Positions 24,173-34,071 of a stretch of 45,676 bases of DNA are shown here, piece after piece. How positions within the stretch are numbered: position 1 is the first letter of the stretch; each line of letters begins with the position of its first letter. Below the pieces are notes generated by a model, which worked only from the letters and a program-made list of their open reading frames with translations, searched no databases and was not told the DNA's origin. Where the stretch lies: assembly GCF_030538695.1 (NCBI RefSeq), contig NZ_JAUNTN010000026.1, forward strand, positions 1 to 45,676. The letters run 5' to 3'. Origin of the DNA: Paracoccus sp. (in: a-proteobacteria). Lineage in GTDB: Bacteria; Pseudomonadota; Alphaproteobacteria; Rhodobacterales; Rhodobacteraceae. Position numbers and translations under genes: made by a program.

Positions 24173-24855
24173 ATCAGGGTCAGGCGGACCGGCTCCAGCC
24201 CCTCGATCCGGCCTTCGATCACATCGCCAGCGACGACCGGGCCGACCCCGGCGGGGGTGCCTGTCAGGATCACATCGCCGGGGGCAAGGTGATAAAAGCG
24301 TGACAAATCCGCGATCAGTTCCAAGGCGTTAAAGATCATATCCGACAGGTGGCCTTGCTGGCGCGGCTGGCCGTTGACCGTCAGGCTGATGGTCTGGTCG
24401 CCGGGCTGGAAATCCGCCGCGCGGGTCAGCGTGCCGATGATGGCCGATGCCTCGACATCCTTGGCCAGCGACCAGGGCCGCGCCTTGTCCTTGGCCGCAA
24501 GCTGCAAATCGCGCCGTGTCATGTCCAGCGCGGTGCCATAGCCGTAAACCGCCGCCAAGGCTTGCGTGGGCGTGACCTGAAAGGCGGGGGTGCCGATGGC
24601 TACCGCCAGTTCGACCTCGTGGTGATAGTCGCTGGTGCCGGGCGGATAGGGCTGGCGACTGCCCGAAGGCGCAAAGGCCAGCGCCGATTTGGTAAAATAG
24701 AACGGCGTTTCGCGGTCGGCCTCGTCACCCATTTCGGCGGCATGGGCGGCATAGTTGCGCCCGACGCAGAAAATACGATGAACGGGATAGGTGCCGTCGA
24801 GACCAAGCACCGGCAGCGCGGGCCATGCGGGCGAAGGGAAAAGGCTGTGCATCAT
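24169..24855 (-). CDS. Fumarylacetoacetate hydrolase-family protein
   Basis: The protein has 228 residues. Family features are FCVGRNYAAHAAEMG (about 30-44), the metal-binding acidic set E...HHEVELAVAIG, the KD loop (WSLAKDVEASA) and the end motif GDVILTGTPAGVGP. Members hydrolyse acylpyruvates or decarboxylate oxaloacetate; mitochondrial FAHD1-like activity is a plausible guess at this length. It is translated convergently to the phosphatase gene. Two ATGs at 24855 and 24852 are equally possible. Confidence 0.88.
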   Translation of the reverse strand: MMHSLFPSPAWPALPVLGLDGTYPVHRIFCVGRNYAAHAAEMGDEADRETPFYFTKSALAFAPSGSRQPYPPGTSDYHHEVELAVAIGTPAFQVTPTQALAAVYGYGTALDMTRRDLQLAAKDKARPWSLAKDVEASAIIGTLTRAADFQPGDQTISLTVNGQPRQQGHLSDMIFNALELIADLSRFYHLAPGDVILTGTPAGVGPVVAGDVIEGRIEGLEPVRLTLI

Positions 24856-24903
24856 GTCCTCCTTATCCCAACGACTTTGCCCGGCGCGGGGGGCGGGCGC
24901 AAG

Positions 24904-25914
24904 TCAGGGTTGATGCGCGGCAATCATGGCGCGGGCATCATTCAGCATCGCCATGCCATCATCGCCCGCCGCATCCCGTGCCGCCACCCAAGCGTCGATG
25001 ACCGGCTGTGCGGCGGCACGCCAGGGGGCCTGATCCTCGGTCGCGATCACGGTGATTTCCGCACCATGATCCAGCGCCTGCTGACGAATATCCGCCTCGA
25101 TCCCGTCATAGACCGCGCTGGCCTGCGCCGCCAGTGCCGCCCCGGCATTGCGGTCGATGATCTCGCGTAGGTCGGGCGGCAGATTGTCATATTTCGCCCG
25201 GTTCATCACCAGCGCGAAAACCGAGGTGTAAAGCCCGTTTTCGCCGTCAAACTCGGTGTGGTATTTCGTGATCTCGGTCAGCTTCAGGTCGCGCGTGACC
25301 TCCCACGGGACCAGCGCACCGTCGATCACGCCGGTGGTCAGCGCCAGCGGCAGCTCCGGCACCGGCATCCCGACGGCGACCGCCTCCATGGCGTTCAGGG
25401 CATCCGTCATGGCGCGGGACGGGCCGCGCAGCTTCAGGCCGCGCAGATCGTCAAGGCTGGCGACCGGGCCGCGCTTGAAGTGAAACTTGCCCGGCGCGCC
25501 GACATGCAGCAACAGCGGGTGAACCTCGGCCAGCTCATCGGTCAGATATTTTGCCTGATAATCCTGCAAAGCTGCATTTGTTGCCGCCGCAGTCGAGGCG
25601 ATAAAGGGCAGTTCGAACACCTCGGCCCGAGGGAAACGGCCGGGTGTATAACCCAAAAGCGTCCATGAAATATCCACCACCCCATCGCGGGCCTGATCGA
25701 AAAGCTGTGGCGGCTTGCCGCCAAGCTGCATCGCCGGGTAAATCTGCACCTCGATCCGACCGCCGGACTGTTCCTCGACCGCGCGCGCCCAAGGCTCGAT
25801 CAACTCGACCTGAACCGTCGTGGTGGGCGGCAGGAAATGGTGAACCTTCAGCGTGATCTCTGCCGCGGTGGCGGGGGCGGTCAGCAGCAGGAAAGCGGCA
25901 ATCAGGTGGCGCAT
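24904..25914 (-). CDS. TRAP transporter solute-binding protein (DctP family)
   Basis: The protein has 336 residues with a signal peptide ([18 protein letters not shown]). The DctP fold is clear: [14 protein letters not shown], an [17 protein letters not shown] region, and the ligand-contacting segment [14 protein letters not shown], whose Arg usually binds a carboxylate. It should capture an organic acid in the periplasm. The membrane partners DctQ and DctM are not adjacent, so it is an orphan binding protein in this window. ATG 25914 begins the signal peptide. It is divergent from trpB with a 102-bp gap. Confidence 0.88.
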   Translation of the reverse strand: MRHLIAAFLLLTAPATAAEITLKVHHFLPPTTTVQVELIEPWARAVEEQSGGRIEVQIYPAMQLGGKPPQLFDQARDGVVDISWTLLGYTPGRFPRAEVFELPFIASTAAATNAALQDYQAKYLTDELAEVHPLLLHVGAPGKFHFKRGPVASLDDLRGLKLRGPSRAMTDALNAMEAVAVGMPVPELPLALTTGVIDGALVPWEVTRDLKLTEITKYHTEFDGENGLYTSVFALVMNRAKYDNLPPDLREIIDRNAGAALAAQASAVYDGIEADIRQQALDHGAEITVIATEDQAPWRAAAQPVIDAWVAARDAAGDDGMAMLNDARAMIAAHQP

Positions 25915-26016
25915 CTGGACCTCATGGGTGGGGGCCCGCGATATAGCGCGGCGCGGCCAGCATTGCCACCGCCCGGCCCGCGCGGTAATCGGAATGTGAC
26001 GCAAAGGAGGCCCCAT

Positions 26017-27243
26017 ATGCCCGACGATCTTCCCAACAGCTTTCGCAACGGTCCCGATGATTCAGGGCGTTTTGGCATTTTCGGTGGGCGTTTCGTCAGC
26101 GAGACCCTGATGCCGCTGATTCTGGCATTGGAGGCCGAATACAAGCAGGCCAAAACCGACCCGGCCTTTATCGCGGAAATGGCCGATCTGTGGACGCATT
26201 ATGTCGGGCGGCCCTCGCCCCTGTATTATGCGCCACGTCTGACCGAGCATCTTGGCGGGGCGAAAATCTATCTGAAACGCGAGGAGCTGAACCACACCGG
26301 CAGCCACAAGATCAACAACGTGCTGGGGCAGATCCTGTTGGCGCGGCGGATGGGCAAGACCCGGATCATCGCAGAGACCGGCGCGGGTCAGCATGGGGTG
26401 GCAACGGCGACGGTTTGCGCGCGCTTCGGGCTGAAATGCGTGGTTTATATGGGGGCGCATGATGTGGAACGCCAGCAGCCCAACGTGTTCCGTATGCGCC
26501 TTTTGGGGGCCGAGGTGGTGGCGGTGAAATCCGGGCGTGGCACGCTGAAAGATGCGATGAATGACGCGCTGCGCGATTGGGTCACGAATGTGCATGACAC
26601 GTTCTATTGCATCGGCACGGTTGCCGGGCCGCATCCTTACCCGGCGATGGTGCGCGATTTTCAGGCGGTGATTGGGCGCGAGACCCGCGATCAGATCATG
26701 GCCGCCGAGGGTCGCCTGCCTGATTCGGTGGTTGCCTGTATCGGCGGCGGCAGCAATGCGATGGGGCTGTTTCACCCGTTCCTCGATGAACCTTCGGTGC
26801 GGATTATCGGGGTCGAGGCCGGGGGTCATGGCGTTGATGAGCGGATGGAGCATTGCGCCAGCCTGACCGGCGGCCGCCCCGGTGTGCTGCATGGCAACCG
26901 CACCTATCTGTTGCAGGATGAGGACGGCCAGATCCTTGAGGGCCATTCCATCAGCGCTGGTCTGGATTACCCCGGCATTGGGCCAGAACATGCCTGGCTG
27001 CATGACATGGGGCGTGCCGAATATGTGAATGTTACCGACGCCGAGGCTTTGGAGGCGTTCCAATTGCTTTGCCGGACCGAAGGCATCATTCCCGCGCTGG
27101 AACCCAGCCATGCGATTGCCCATGCCGCCAAAATTGCGCCGGGGCTGCCGCGTGATCACCTGATGGTGGTGAACCTGTCGGGGCGTGGCGATAAGGACAT
27201 CTTTACGGTCGCCCGCCATTTGGGCGTGCAGATCGACGGCTGA
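26017..27243 (+). CDS. trpB: Tryptophan synthase beta chain
   Basis: The protein has 408 residues, of normal length. The PLP lysine is Lys98 in [10 protein letters not shown]. The phosphate-binding GGGSNAMG and the conserved [12 protein letters not shown] and [19 protein letters not shown] are present. It condenses indole with serine in the last step of tryptophan synthesis. The start is fixed by AAAGGAGG (26003-26010). trpA and trpF are not next to it here; upstream is a divergent TRAP gene, so trpB is at least separated from trpA. A strong terminator follows. Confidence 0.97.
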   Translation: MPDDLPNSFRNGPDDSGRFGIFGGRFVSETLMPLILALEAEYKQAKTDPAFIAEMADLWTHYVGRPSPLYYAPRLTEHLGGAKIYLKREELNHTGSHKINNVLGQILLARRMGKTRIIAETGAGQHGVATATVCARFGLKCVVYMGAHDVERQQPNVFRMRLLGAEVVAVKSGRGTLKDAMNDALRDWVTNVHDTFYCIGTVAGPHPYPAMVRDFQAVIGRETRDQIMAAEGRLPDSVVACIGGGSNAMGLFHPFLDEPSVRIIGVEAGGHGVDERMEHCASLTGGRPGVLHGNRTYLLQDEDGQILEGHSISAGLDYPGIGPEHAWLHDMGRAEYVNVTDAEALEAFQLLCRTEGIIPALEPSHAIAHAAKIAPGLPRDHLMVVNLSGRGDKDIFTVARHLGVQIDG

Positions 27244-27298
27244 ACCGGGAGCGCCCATAGGGGTGATCCTGAGCAGCGGTTTGCTGACGATCAGATGA

Positions 27299-27327
27299 GA
27301 AGGGCCGCCCGTCGGGGGCGGCCCTTC
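27299..27327. terminator. Bidirectional terminator between trpB and selD
   Basis: A perfect 12-bp stem GAAGGGCCGCCC (27299-27310) / GGGCGGCCCTTC (27316-27327) with a 5-base loop lies between two convergent genes. Confidence 0.85.
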
Positions 27328-27331
27328 TGCG

Positions 27332-28375
27332 TCAGACGACCTCAATCCGGGCGGGGCCTTCGGTCACGTCACCGATGCGGGTCGCCAGCGGATAGCCCGC
27401 AGCGCGGATCTGCGCGACCAGCGCATCGGCCTGATCGGCGGCGCAGGACACCAGCAGCCCGCCCGATGTTTGCGGATCGGTCAGCAACCCGCGCTGCCAG
27501 TCGGGACAGCCTTTGGGCAGCGTGACGTGATCCTGCACCGCAGTCCAGTTGCGCCCCGAAGCGCCGGTGATGCAGCCCGCCTGCGCCAGTTCCGTCGCGC
27601 GGGTCAGCAGCGGCAGGGCATCCGCCTGAATCCGCAGCCCCACGCCCGCGCCACGCGCCAGTTCCCAGCCGTGACCCAGCACCGAAAACCCGGTCACATC
27701 CGTAATCGCATGAACCGCCGGGTTATCGGCCAGCTCGACCCCGATCTTGTTCAGCAGCGTGGCCGAGGCGATCATTTCATCAATACCGGCCTGATCCAGA
27801 AACCCTTTCTTGATGGCCGAGGAATAAACCCCCACGCCAAGCCCTTTGGTCAGGATCAGCGCGTCGCCCGCCTGCGCACTGCTGTTGCGGCGGATCTTGT
27901 CGGGGTGGGCCAGCCCGATCACGGCGAGGCCATAAATCGGTTCCGGCGCATCAATCGAATGACCGCCCGCGACCGGAATCCCGGCCTGCGCGCAAATATC
28001 GGCGCCGCCCTGCAAAATCTCGCGGATGGTGGCTGCGGGCAGCTTGTCGATGGGCATACCCAGCACCGCCAGCGCGAAAATCGGCCGCCCGCCCATAGCA
28101 TAAATGTCAGAAATCGCATTGGCCGCCGCGATCCGCCCGAACTGGAACGGGTCATCCACCATCGGCATGAAGAAATCGGTTGTCGCAATGATGGCGGTGT
28201 TGTCGTCCACCTGCCAGACGGCGGCATCGTCAGAGGTGTCATTGCCGACCAGCAGTTGCGGGAAGGCTTGCGCCAGCGGCTGTTCTGCCAGCAATTCCGC
28301 CAGCACCGCAGGCCCGATCTTGCAGCCGCAGCCGCCGCCATGTGCCAGAGAGGTCAGCTTTGGGTGGTCAGTCAT
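27332..28375 (-). CDS. selD: Selenide, water dikinase SelD
   Basis: The protein has 347 residues. The N-terminal GGGCGCK (Cys16 and Cys18) gives the catalytic cysteine, present as Cys and not as selenocysteine. The ATP/metal region DDAAVWQV and ATTDFF, the VAGGHSID motif and TGFSVLGHG are present. SelD makes selenophosphate for selenocysteine and selenouridine. selA, selB, selC and mnmH (ybbB) are not in the window. It is convergent with trpB and divergent from the glycosyltransferase gene. Confidence 0.95.
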   Translation of the reverse strand: MTDHPKLTSLAHGGGCGCKIGPAVLAELLAEQPLAQAFPQLLVGNDTSDDAAVWQVDDNTAIIATTDFFMPMVDDPFQFGRIAAANAISDIYAMGGRPIFALAVLGMPIDKLPAATIREILQGGADICAQAGIPVAGGHSIDAPEPIYGLAVIGLAHPDKIRRNSSAQAGDALILTKGLGVGVYSSAIKKGFLDQAGIDEMIASATLLNKIGVELADNPAVHAITDVTGFSVLGHGWELARGAGVGLRIQADALPLLTRATELAQAGCITGASGRNWTAVQDHVTLPKGCPDWQRGLLTDPQTSGGLLVSCAADQADALVAQIRAAGYPLATRIGDVTEGPARIEVV

Positions 28376-28490
28376 AATCTTATGCCCTTTCCTGTTCGTT
28401 CCCCTTCCTGCGTCAGCCTTGCGCGGGTTGCAACGGCTTTCGCCTTACCACAGGATGCGTTAAAAAATCGCAAACAGCGGCGGGAAAAAG

Positions 28491-29573
28491 ATGCGCACCA
28501 TCGTCACCACCATGCGCGATGAGGCGCCCTTTGTCCTTGAATGGCTGGCCTATCATCAGGAGATTGGCTTTACCGACTTTCTGATCTTCTCGAATGATTG
28601 CAGCGACGGCACCGATCTGATGCTGGACCGTCTGGCGGCCATGGGCGTGGTGCGGCATCTACCCAATGCCCGGCGCGGCGTTAAAACCGTGCAATGGCAG
28701 GCGCTGACCCGTGCCATGAACCAGCGCGAGGTCAAGCGGGCGGATTGGGTGATGGTCTCGGATGTGGACGAATTCCTTTGCATCCATGCGGGCGCGGGGC
28801 GGCTGGATGATCTGTTCGCAGTTGCGCCTGATGCGCAGGCGTTTTCGGTGTCCTGGCGGATGTTCGGCAATGCCGGGGTGGCGCGGCTCTCGGACGCCCC
28901 GGTGTTGCGCCAGTTCACCCGCTGCGCCCCCGAAAGGATGTTATGGCCGTGGCGGGCGGTGCAGTATAAGACCTTGTTTCGTATGACTGAAAATGTTGCG
29001 CGTCTTGGGGTCCATCGCCCGCGTTGGGCCGCGCCGCTGGCAGAGGACACTTGGCTGGACGGCTCGGGGCGGGTGGTGCGGGCGCATGGCGGCACGGTGA
29101 TTTTGCATGATGCGCCGCGCTATGATCTGGCCCAGCTTAACCACTATGCGCTTGGCTCGGTCGAGGATTTCGTGCTGAAAACCCTGCGCGGCAAGCCCAA
29201 TCACAGCCATGATCCGATTGACCTGTCCTATTGGCTGGACCGCAATTTCAATATGGCAGAGGACCGCCGGATTATGCGCCTGATGGATGCGGTCGAGGCC
29301 CGGATGCAGGTCTTTTTGCATGACCCCGAGCTGGCAATGCTGCACCGGCGCGCACTGGATTGGCGGCGGGCGCGGATTGCCGAGTTGCTGACCCAATCCG
29401 AGCCATTCTATCTGTTCGCCCGCGCGATGCAGGCGGGCAGTACGCAGGTTTTGCCGCTGGATCAGCAAATGATGCTGACTCACGGCCTGATGCGGATGCG
29501 GGCCGCCGAGGCCAAACGCAATGCCGAGGCTGCTCAGCCCGCCAAACCGGACAAAGGAACCACCGATGTATAA
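28491..29573 (+). CDS. Glycosyltransferase family 2-like protein (PF13704 type)
   Basis: The protein has 360 residues. It starts MRTIVTTMRDEAPFVLEWLAYH, the usual opening of this cytosolic glycosyltransferase group, and SNDCSDGT and the DxD-type motif SDVDEF (about 92) mark the nucleotide-sugar site. The C-terminal half is helical, with a charged Ala/Lys tail. It probably acts in surface polysaccharide synthesis. The stop region overlaps the start of the PaiB-like gene by 8 bases. The nearby UDP-glucuronate genes (30189-32371) fit a polysaccharide context. Confidence 0.82.
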   Translation: MRTIVTTMRDEAPFVLEWLAYHQEIGFTDFLIFSNDCSDGTDLMLDRLAAMGVVRHLPNARRGVKTVQWQALTRAMNQREVKRADWVMVSDVDEFLCIHAGAGRLDDLFAVAPDAQAFSVSWRMFGNAGVARLSDAPVLRQFTRCAPERMLWPWRAVQYKTLFRMTENVARLGVHRPRWAAPLAEDTWLDGSGRVVRAHGGTVILHDAPRYDLAQLNHYALGSVEDFVLKTLRGKPNHSHDPIDLSYWLDRNFNMAEDRRIMRLMDAVEARMQVFLHDPELAMLHRRALDWRRARIAELLTQSEPFYLFARAMQAGSTQVLPLDQQMMLTHGLMRMRAAEAKRNAEAAQPAKPDKGTTDV

Positions 29574-30180
29574 CCCCAAGCATTTCCACGAAACCGACCC
29601 GGTTCAGGTTGCTGCGCTGATGGCGGATCATCCGCTGGCCGTCGTGGTGGCGCAGGGGGATCAGGGCTTTCAGGCCAATCACCTGCCTCTGTTCGCTGCG
29701 CCTGATGGAGCACTGATCGGTCATGTCGCCATTGGCAACGGCTTGCATGAACTGCCGGACGGCAGACCGGTTCTGGCGATTTTTCAGGGGGTTCAGGGTT
29801 ATATCTCGCCCAACAGCTACCCCAGCAAGGCTAAGCATCACCGCGCGGTGCCGACCTGGAATTATCAGGTGGTGCATGTGCATGGCCAGATCAGCTTTCA
29901 GCATGACATGCAGGCCAAACGGGCGGCGGTGGCGCTGCTGACCCGCCTGTATGAACGGCGGGTGAATGGTGATGCGGCATGGCGCATGGCGGATGCGCCT
30001 GCGGATTTTCTGGATCAGATGCTGGCGGGGATCGTGGCGTTCCGTATCACCCCGGAGCGGGTCGAGGCCAAATCCAAACTCAGCCAGAATCGCGACGACC
30101 GCGACCTTACGGGCGCGGTCGGTGATCTGTTCGCGCGGGGCGAGGACGCGCTGGCCGAAGCCATGCGCCGCCGGCGTTAG
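29566..30180 (+). CDS. PaiB-like FMN-binding protein
   Basis: The protein has 204 residues and starts MYNPKHFHETDP, a typical PaiB/FMN-binding-split-barrel opening. GYISPNSYPSK and VPTWNYQVVHVHG are family signatures around 85-110, and the C-terminal KLSQNRDDRD is also conserved. Members are annotated as negative transcriptional regulators after Bacillus PaiB, but the fold is that of FMN-dependent oxidoreductases, so the real function is open. ATG 29566 overlaps the glycosyltransferase gene and begins the conserved sequence. Confidence 0.87.
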   Translation: MYNPKHFHETDPVQVAALMADHPLAVVVAQGDQGFQANHLPLFAAPDGALIGHVAIGNGLHELPDGRPVLAIFQGVQGYISPNSYPSKAKHHRAVPTWNYQVVHVHGQISFQHDMQAKRAAVALLTRLYERRVNGDAAWRMADAPADFLDQMLAGIVAFRITPERVEAKSKLSQNRDDRDLTGAVGDLFARGEDALAEAMRRRR

Positions 30181-30188
30181 GCCCGTAA

Positions 30189-31199
30189 TCAGGCCCCGTA
30201 ATAATCCCGATACCAGTCCACATAGGCCGCCATACCGTCGCGCACATTGGTCTGCGGGGCGTAACCCGTCAGCCGGCGCAGCAGCGTGGTGTCGGCCCAT
30301 GTCGCAGGCACATCGCCGGGCTGGATCGGCAGCATGTTCTTGACCGCTTCACGCCCCGAGGCGGCCTCGATTGCGGCGATAAAGTCCAGCAATTGCACGG
30401 AATCGCCATTGCCGATATTGACCACCCGCCAGGGCGCGACCGGGGACAGGCTGTCTCCCGTCTCGACCTGACCATCGGCTGGGCGCACCGGCACCGCATC
30501 CATCAGCAGGCGGATACCGCGCACCAGATCCGTCACATAGGTAAAGTCGCGCTTCATGTCGCCGTGGTTGAACACCTTGATCGGGCGGCCGTCGAAAATC
30601 GCGCTGGTGAACAGATAGGGCGCCATATCCGGGCGACCCCAAGGCCCGTAAACGGTGAAAAAGCGGAACATGGTGATCGGCAGGCCGAACAGATGCGCAT
30701 AGCTGTGCGCCATCGCCTCATTCGCCTTTTTGGTCGCCGCGTAATAGGACATCTGTGTGTCCACCTTGTCGGTTTCCCGATAGGGCATTTCGGTATTGGC
30801 GCCATAGACCGAACTGGTCGAAGCCATCAGCAGATGCGCGGGCGGATGGGCGCGGGCGGCCTCCAGCAGCTCGAACGTGCCGAGCAGGTTGGCCTGAGTA
30901 TAGGCGCGGGGGTTTTCGATGGAATAGCGCACACCGGCTTGCGCGGCCAGATGCACCACCGCATCGGGCTTATGCGTGGCGAACATATCCATCAGCAGGC
31001 CCGGCTCCTCGACGCTGCCGCGAATGGCGGTAAAGCCGTCGCGGGCGGTCAGCCGTTCTTCGCGCGCGGCTTTCAGGGCCGGGTCGTAATAATCATTGTG
31101 ATTGTCGATGCCGACAACTGCAAAGCCCTGATCCAGCAGCAGGTTGGACAGGTGATAGCCGATAAATCCGGCGCTTCCGGTGACAAGAACAGTTTTCAT
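30189..31199 (-). CDS. UDP-glucuronate 4-epimerase-like NAD-dependent epimerase
   Basis: The protein has 336 residues. It is an SDR-fold epimerase: NAD-binding TGSAGFIGYHLS at 7-18, Ser of STSSVYG, and the YAATKK catalytic Tyr-Lys pair (here SYYAATKKANE). The DNHNDYYDP and RFFTVYGPWGRPDMA segments are typical of UDP-glucuronate 4-epimerases, which make UDP-galacturonate. Its start shares one base with the stop of ugd upstream (TGATG). The two genes therefore form a pathway pair: UDP-glucose to UDP-glucuronate to UDP-galacturonate for exopolysaccharide or LPS. Confidence 0.92.
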   Translation of the reverse strand: MKTVLVTGSAGFIGYHLSNLLLDQGFAVVGIDNHNDYYDPALKAAREERLTARDGFTAIRGSVEEPGLLMDMFATHKPDAVVHLAAQAGVRYSIENPRAYTQANLLGTFELLEAARAHPPAHLLMASTSSVYGANTEMPYRETDKVDTQMSYYAATKKANEAMAHSYAHLFGLPITMFRFFTVYGPWGRPDMAPYLFTSAIFDGRPIKVFNHGDMKRDFTYVTDLVRGIRLLMDAVPVRPADGQVETGDSLSPVAPWRVVNIGNGDSVQLLDFIAAIEAASGREAVKNMLPIQPGDVPATWADTTLLRRLTGYAPQTNVRDGMAAYVDWYRDYYGA

Positions 31200-32371
31200 C
31201 AGTCCACTCCGAACAGGTCGCGGGTATAGACCTTGGCCGCGACATCGCGCAGGTCATCGGTCAGGCGGTTGGCAAGGATCAGGTCGGATTCGGCCTTGAA
31301 AGCGTCCAGATCACGCACCACGCGGCTGCGGAAGAAATGGTCCTCTTTCAGCACGGGTTCATAAACGATGACCTCAATCCCCTTGGCCTTGATCCGCTTC
31401 ATAATGCCCTGAATAGAGCTGTCGCGGAAATTGTCGGACCCGGCCTTCATCACCAGCCGGTGAACGCCGACGACCTTGGGCTGCTTCGCCACGATCTGAT
31501 CGCTGATGAAATCCTTGCGGGTGCGGTTGGATTCAACGATGGCTCCGATCAGGTTTTGCGGCACGTCTTCGTAATTGGCCAGCAATTGCTTGGTGTCTTT
31601 GGGCAGGCAATAGCCGCCATAGCCGAAGGACGGGTTATTGTAATGCGCGCCGATGCGCGGGTCGAGGCTGACGCCCTCGATAATTTCGCGTGTGTTCAGC
31701 CCATGTTTCAGCGCATAGCTGTCGAGTTCGTTGAAATAGGCCACGCGCAAGGCCAGATAAGTGTTGGAAAACAGCTTGATCGCCTCGGCCTCGACCGGGC
31801 CGGTAAAGCGCACGGGCATATCCTTGCGGATTGCACCTTCGACCAGAAGTTCCGCGAAACGATGTGCCGCCGGGCCGTGATCGCCGACCACGATCCGCGA
31901 CGGATACAGGTTGTCGTAAAGCGCCTTGCCCTCGCGCAGAAACTCGGGCGAGAAGATGATGCCCTGATAGCCCGCCTCGACCCGCATCCGGCTGACGAAA
32001 CCCACGGGAATGGTGGATTTGATGATGATGGTGGCGCGTGAGGTGATCTGGCGTGCATTGGTGATGACCGTTTCCACCGTCGAGGTGTCAAAGCGGTTGG
32101 TGCGGTCGTCGTAATTCGTGGGCGTGGCAATGATGATGAAATCCGCCCCCGACAGCGCCGCCACCGCATCGGTGGTTGCGGTCAGGTTCAGCGGTTTTTC
32201 CGCCAGATATTGCGCGATCTCGGCATCTTCGATCGGGCTTTGACGGTCATTGACCATGCGCACCCGGTTTTCGTCCACATCCAGCGCCCAAACCTCATGG
32301 TGCTGCGCCAGAAGGACCGCGTTTGACAGGCCGACATAGCCCAAGCCTGCAACTGCAATCTTCATCTGCAT
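31199..32371 (-). CDS. ugd: UDP-glucose 6-dehydrogenase
   Basis: The protein has 390 residues. N-terminal Rossmann motif GLGYVGLS; catalytic cysteine Cys255 in [23 protein letters not shown] and [17 protein letters not shown] are family hallmarks. It is of the short, single-enzyme bacterial type. It oxidises UDP-glucose to UDP-glucuronate with two NAD. ATG 32371 or 32365 (six bases later) are both possible; AGGA stands 3 or 9 bases ahead, which favours the second. It is translationally coupled to the epimerase gene. Confidence 0.95.
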   Translation of the reverse strand: MQMKIAVAGLGYVGLSNAVLLAQHHEVWALDVDENRVRMVNDRQSPIEDAEIAQYLAEKPLNLTATTDAVAALSGADFIIIATPTNYDDRTNRFDTSTVETVITNARQITSRATIIIKSTIPVGFVSRMRVEAGYQGIIFSPEFLREGKALYDNLYPSRIVVGDHGPAAHRFAELLVEGAIRKDMPVRFTGPVEAEAIKLFSNTYLALRVAYFNELDSYALKHGLNTREIIEGVSLDPRIGAHYNNPSFGYGGYCLPKDTKQLLANYEDVPQNLIGAIVESNRTRKDFISDQIVAKQPKVVGVHRLVMKAGSDNFRDSSIQGIMKRIKAKGIEVIVYEPVLKEDHFFRSRVVRDLDAFKAESDLILANRLTDDLRDVAAKVYTRDLFGVD

Positions 32372-32647
32372 TTGTCCTGTGTTATGGCCGGATTGTGGCC
32401 CATCATTTTTGTGCAGCCTGTCATGTGCAGGCAGTTTTGCACATCTTGCGGTGACAAATAGATATTTTTTGACGTTTTCGCAATCCCTGATGGGCGGAAA
32501 GGGCGATGGCAGGCCCTTGGCAGGGGGGCGCAGATCGGCTATCAGGGCAATATGTCGATGCGCTTCATCCTTCGCTGCTGCATTACCGGCTGAGTTTTCA
32601 GGCGGGGCAGGCGCGTATCAGACCGGCAGCCCCGCGAAAGGGGCAAT
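32372..32647. other. Intergenic region ugd-cysS
   Basis: This 276-bp gap carries the promoters of the divergent ugd and cysS. It has an AT-rich stretch near 32455-32475 that could hold a promoter and a short hairpin candidate around 32413-32434 (GCAGCCTG/CAGGCAG). No gene is seen in either strand that I would support. Confidence 0.4.
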
Positions 32648-34012
32648 ATGGTTCAGATCCGACTGACGAACAGCAAGACCCGGACAAAACAGGATTTTCA
32701 CCCGCGCGATGCAGCGCGGATCGGGGTCTATTGCTGCGGTCCGACCGTTTATGACCGGGCGCATCTTGGCAATGCGCGGCCTGCGGTGGTGTTCGATGTG
32801 CTGGTGCGGCTGCTGCGCCATGTCTATGGCGCGGAAGCGGTGACTTATGTGCGCAACCTGACCGACGTGGACGACAAGATCAACGCGCGGGCGATGATGA
32901 CCGGCCGTCCGATTCGGGATGTGACCGAGGAAACCGTGGGGTGGTATCACGACGATATGGGCGCGCTTGGTGTAGCCCTGCCGGATGTGGAACCCCGCGC
33001 AACCGAGCATATCCCCGGTATGGTGGCGATGATCGCGGATCTGATCGCGCGTGGACACGCCTATGAGGCCGAGGGCCATGTGCTGTTCGATGTGCGCAGT
33101 TTTGCCGGTTATGGCCAGCTGTCGGGACGTTCGGTCGATGATATGATCGCCGGCGCACGGGTCGAGGTTGCGCCGTTCAAGCGTGATCCGATGGATTTCG
33201 TGCTGTGGAAGCCCTCGGATGCGGAAACTCCGGGCTGGGACAGCCCGTGGGGGCGGGGGCGTCCGGGCTGGCATATCGAATGTTCGGCCATGTCCCAGCA
33301 ATATCTTGGCCCGGATTTTGACATCCATGCGGGCGGGATCGACCTGCTGTTCCCGCACCATGAAAACGAGGTCGCGCAAAGCTGCTGCGCCAATCCCGGC
33401 CATGATTTTGCCCGTTATTGGCTGCATAATGAGATGTTGCAGGTCGAGGGCAAGAAAATGTCTAAAAGTTTAGGCAATTTCTTTACGGTCCGCGACCTCT
33501 TGGATCAGGGCGTGCAGCCTGAGGTGATCCGTATGGTGCTGCTGATGACCCATTACCGTCGCCCGATGGACTGGACCGCCGAAAAGGTGGCCGAGGCCGA
33601 AGGCACCTTGCGCCGCTGGCGTGGGCTGACCGATGGCGTGGCGGCGGGGCAGGTGGCGGCACCTGTGCTGGCGGCTTTGGCCGATGATCTGAACACGGCG
33701 GGCGCGCTGGCCGCGCTGCATGATCTGGCGCGCGACGGCGATGCGCCTGCGCTGAAGGCTTCGGCGGGGCTTTTGGGTCTGCTGACCGATGACATGGGTG
33801 GCTGGACGCAAGCGGGTGATGAGGCCGAGGCCCTGATCGCGGCGCTGCTGGCGGCGCGGGCTGAGGCGCGGGCAGCGCGGGACTTTGCCCGATCTGACGC
33901 AATCCGTGACGGGTTCGCGGCGGCGGGCGTTTCGGTCAAGGATACGCCCGCCGGTGTGGAATGGTCGCTGGAGCCGGGTTTCGATCCGGCCCGGCTGAAG
34001 GCGTTACTGTAA
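32648..34012 (+). CDS. cysS: Cysteinyl-tRNA synthetase
   Basis: The protein has 454 residues. HIGH-type motif HLGN at 39-42, KMSKS at 270-274, and zinc-ligand residues Cys30 (CCGPT), the Cys of HIECSAM and the HHENE His/Glu set. It charges tRNA-Cys. The C-terminal part is an Ala-rich helical bundle with DALR-type and anticodon-binding regions. ATG 32648 follows AAAGGGG. A repeat hairpin (34021-34043) follows immediately and may end the transcript. Confidence 0.97.
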   Translation: MVQIRLTNSKTRTKQDFHPRDAARIGVYCCGPTVYDRAHLGNARPAVVFDVLVRLLRHVYGAEAVTYVRNLTDVDDKINARAMMTGRPIRDVTEETVGWYHDDMGALGVALPDVEPRATEHIPGMVAMIADLIARGHAYEAEGHVLFDVRSFAGYGQLSGRSVDDMIAGARVEVAPFKRDPMDFVLWKPSDAETPGWDSPWGRGRPGWHIECSAMSQQYLGPDFDIHAGGIDLLFPHHENEVAQSCCANPGHDFARYWLHNEMLQVEGKKMSKSLGNFFTVRDLLDQGVQPEVIRMVLLMTHYRRPMDWTAEKVAEAEGTLRRWRGLTDGVAAGQVAAPVLAALADDLNTAGALAALHDLARDGDAPALKASAGLLGLLTDDMGGWTQAGDEAEALIAALLAARAEARAARDFARSDAIRDGFAAAGVSVKDTPAGVEWSLEPGFDPARLKALL

Positions 34013-34020
34013 TGGCAGGA

Positions 34021-34071
34021 CCGGGGGGCTGTCTGCCCCCCGGACCCCCCGAGGATATTTCTGGACAAAAG
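34021..34071. repeat. Dispersed Rhodobacterales-type repeat with hairpin, before cimA
   Basis: A perfect 9-bp stem CCGGGGGGC (34021-34029) / GCCCCCCGG (34035-34043) with a 5-base loop is followed by CCCCCCGAGGATATTTCTGG and an A-rich end. A shortened copy of the tail is at 43984-44011. The same tail is a common intergenic repeat in this order of bacteria. It stands between cysS and cimA, and its end contributes the cimA leader. Confidence 0.65.
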
